Source: Jannaschia faecimaris
GTDB taxonomy: Bacteria > Pseudomonadota > Alphaproteobacteria > Rhodobacterales > Rhodobacteraceae
Reading direction: 5' to 3'
NCBI RefSeq assembly: GCF_900107415.1
Contig: NZ_FNPX01000007.1
Span: 94,008-158,007, forward strand
Length of the DNA: 64,000 bases
The notes under the pieces are model-generated. The model searched no databases and was not told where the DNA came from. It worked only from the letters and a program-made list of their open reading frames with translations. This document shows, one piece after another, positions 63,249 through 64,000 of the stretch. Each line of letters opens with the position of its first letter. Position 1 is the stretch's first letter. The position numbers and the translations under genes are program-made.

Positions 63249-63514
63249 TTAAGCAAAATGCCACAGGTTTTCTCCCGAGGCCATGTGCCGAAACTACTAC
63301 GTATCAGCGGACATTTTCGGGGGCACGCGCATTGAATCCATCTGACGCCGCCGAGTTTTTGCAACCGTAGCGATCGGCAGGTTCGACAGGCCACAGTGCA
63401 GCGGTGCAAGTTGATGACGAGCGGTGGCTACGCGCCCAAAGCGGCGATGTTGAATCCGCCTGTTAAAATCTCGAAAGGCTGGCTAAGCTGCGACGACCCA
63501 GGTCTGGTAATCTC

Positions 63515-63760
63515 GTGATTGAAGAAATTTCGTTTAAAACGCCGTCTGGGCAATCTTTGCCAGCAATCCTGAATCGTCCTGCTGATGCCGACACTCTTTT
63601 TGTGCTGGGACATGGATCGGGATCGAACAGACATGTGCCGCTGATGGTCGCGTTGAATGACGCACTTGCCCCGTTCCGCGTTGCAACCTTGCGCTTCGAA
63701 TACCCATACTCTGGTGCTGTCTATTTGTGGACGGCTCCGTTTTTGCAAGGGTTGATTTGA
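63515..63760 (+). pseudogene. KANL3/Tex30-like hydrolase, truncated after the N terminus
   Basis: From GTG 63515, codons read IEEISFKTPSGQSLPAILNRP, LFVLGHGSGSNRHVPLMVAL and VATLRFEYPYSG, a small alpha/beta hydrolase of the KANL3/Tex30 type. After YPYSG (about 63716) likeness ends; the usual PDFVPFSDM continuation is replaced by AVYLWTAPFLQGLI and a stop. The breakpoint suggests an insertion or deletion. The nucleophile half is missing. Confidence 0.7.
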
Positions 63761-64000
63761 GCTGATTTTGATCGTTGCAGGTTGCGGTCATGTGTCCGGC
63801 CTTTTTGCGCGGTACGTCTGACCGCTGGCCCTGATGAAGTCCGCATGCCAGGTCCCAATCAGACTATCGAGCTGTGACGCGCTTCCGGCACCTCGGGGTA
63901 TCCCAGCAGCGGTCCCGTTCGATCATCATCACTCATCTCTGCCCTTGCATCTCATCGCGGCGTTTCGGGTGCCGCTATCTCCTCCTACGTTCAGACTGAC
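63761..64000. other. End of window, no gene recognised
   Basis: The last 240 bases carry no frame I can support. The stretch after the hydrolase breakpoint may be foreign DNA inserted there, but I recognise no IS end. Confidence 0.4.

Overview
The window comes from an alphaproteobacterium, most likely a Rhodobacteraceae member of the Roseobacter group. The evidence is high-GC coding sequence, a dnaX/SRP RNA/YbaB neighbourhood, a yejABEF transporter, scattered hem genes, Hint-domain proteins, an oxygen-dependent HemF and many ABC uptake operons, which together fit marine Rhodobacteraceae. No tRNA, rRNA, CRISPR array, prophage or replication origin was seen.

Region 1 (about 1-25.5 kb) is a dense housekeeping core. 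It holds ybaB (cut by the left edge), a homocysteine S-methyltransferase, a Dps protein, dnaX, a frameshifted DUF202 gene, the SRP RNA, an alpha/beta hydrolase that lacks its nucleophile, and an NMT1/nitrate-sulfonate type ABC importer. These are followed by nudC, an SRPBCC protein, pheA, a membrane-anchored cytochrome c, yejABEF, a DacA-type carboxypeptidase with a SPOR-like end, hemF, a FAD oxidoreductase, hemE, hemC, gnd and a heme-oxygenase-like protein.

Region 2 (about 25.5-40.3 kb) is accessory and partly decayed. It holds a Hint-domain protein, a gene-poor AT-richer gap, and a TetR regulator facing a secreted isochorismatase-like hydrolase, an NTF2-like protein and a PNPOx-like flavoprotein across a pair of operators. 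Next come a broken hydrolase abutting a truncated DUF305 gene, and an NsrR-like Rrf2 regulator facing a 51-residue membrane protein, a group III truncated hemoglobin and a DUF6522 protein. The region ends with a decayed stretch, an MFS exporter, a split two-subunit PEP-synthase/rifampicin-phosphotransferase-like enzyme, and IS remnants.

Region 3 (40.3-58.8 kb) is catabolic. A BMP-type nucleoside or nucleobase ABC importer is followed by a cytosine-deaminase-like amidohydrolase. After a membrane protein comes a ten-gene operon on the minus strand: carbohydrate ABC importer (binding protein, two permeases, a 62-residue membrane protein, two ATPases), a fused dihydroxyacetone-kinase-type kinase, a LacI regulator, a sugar isomerase/epimerase and a Gfo/Idh/MocA dehydrogenase. 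Two LacI-type palindromes lie in front of it. The gene set implies uptake, oxidation or isomerisation, and phosphorylation of a small polyol or ketose whose identity the sequence does not give.

Region 4 (58.8-64 kb) is again decayed: a broken IS5 transposase, a second Hint protein without the usual cysteine, a tandem repeat, a Tat-exported protein next to a ferric-reductase-like membrane gene stopped by one TGA, a potassium-channel-like protein with a zinc ribbon, and a truncated hydrolase.

The best candidates for under-described biology are the split PEP-dikinase pair with its exporter, the kinase/dehydrogenase/epimerase operon, and the perfect stem-loops that follow the binding-protein gene in three unrelated ABC operons.
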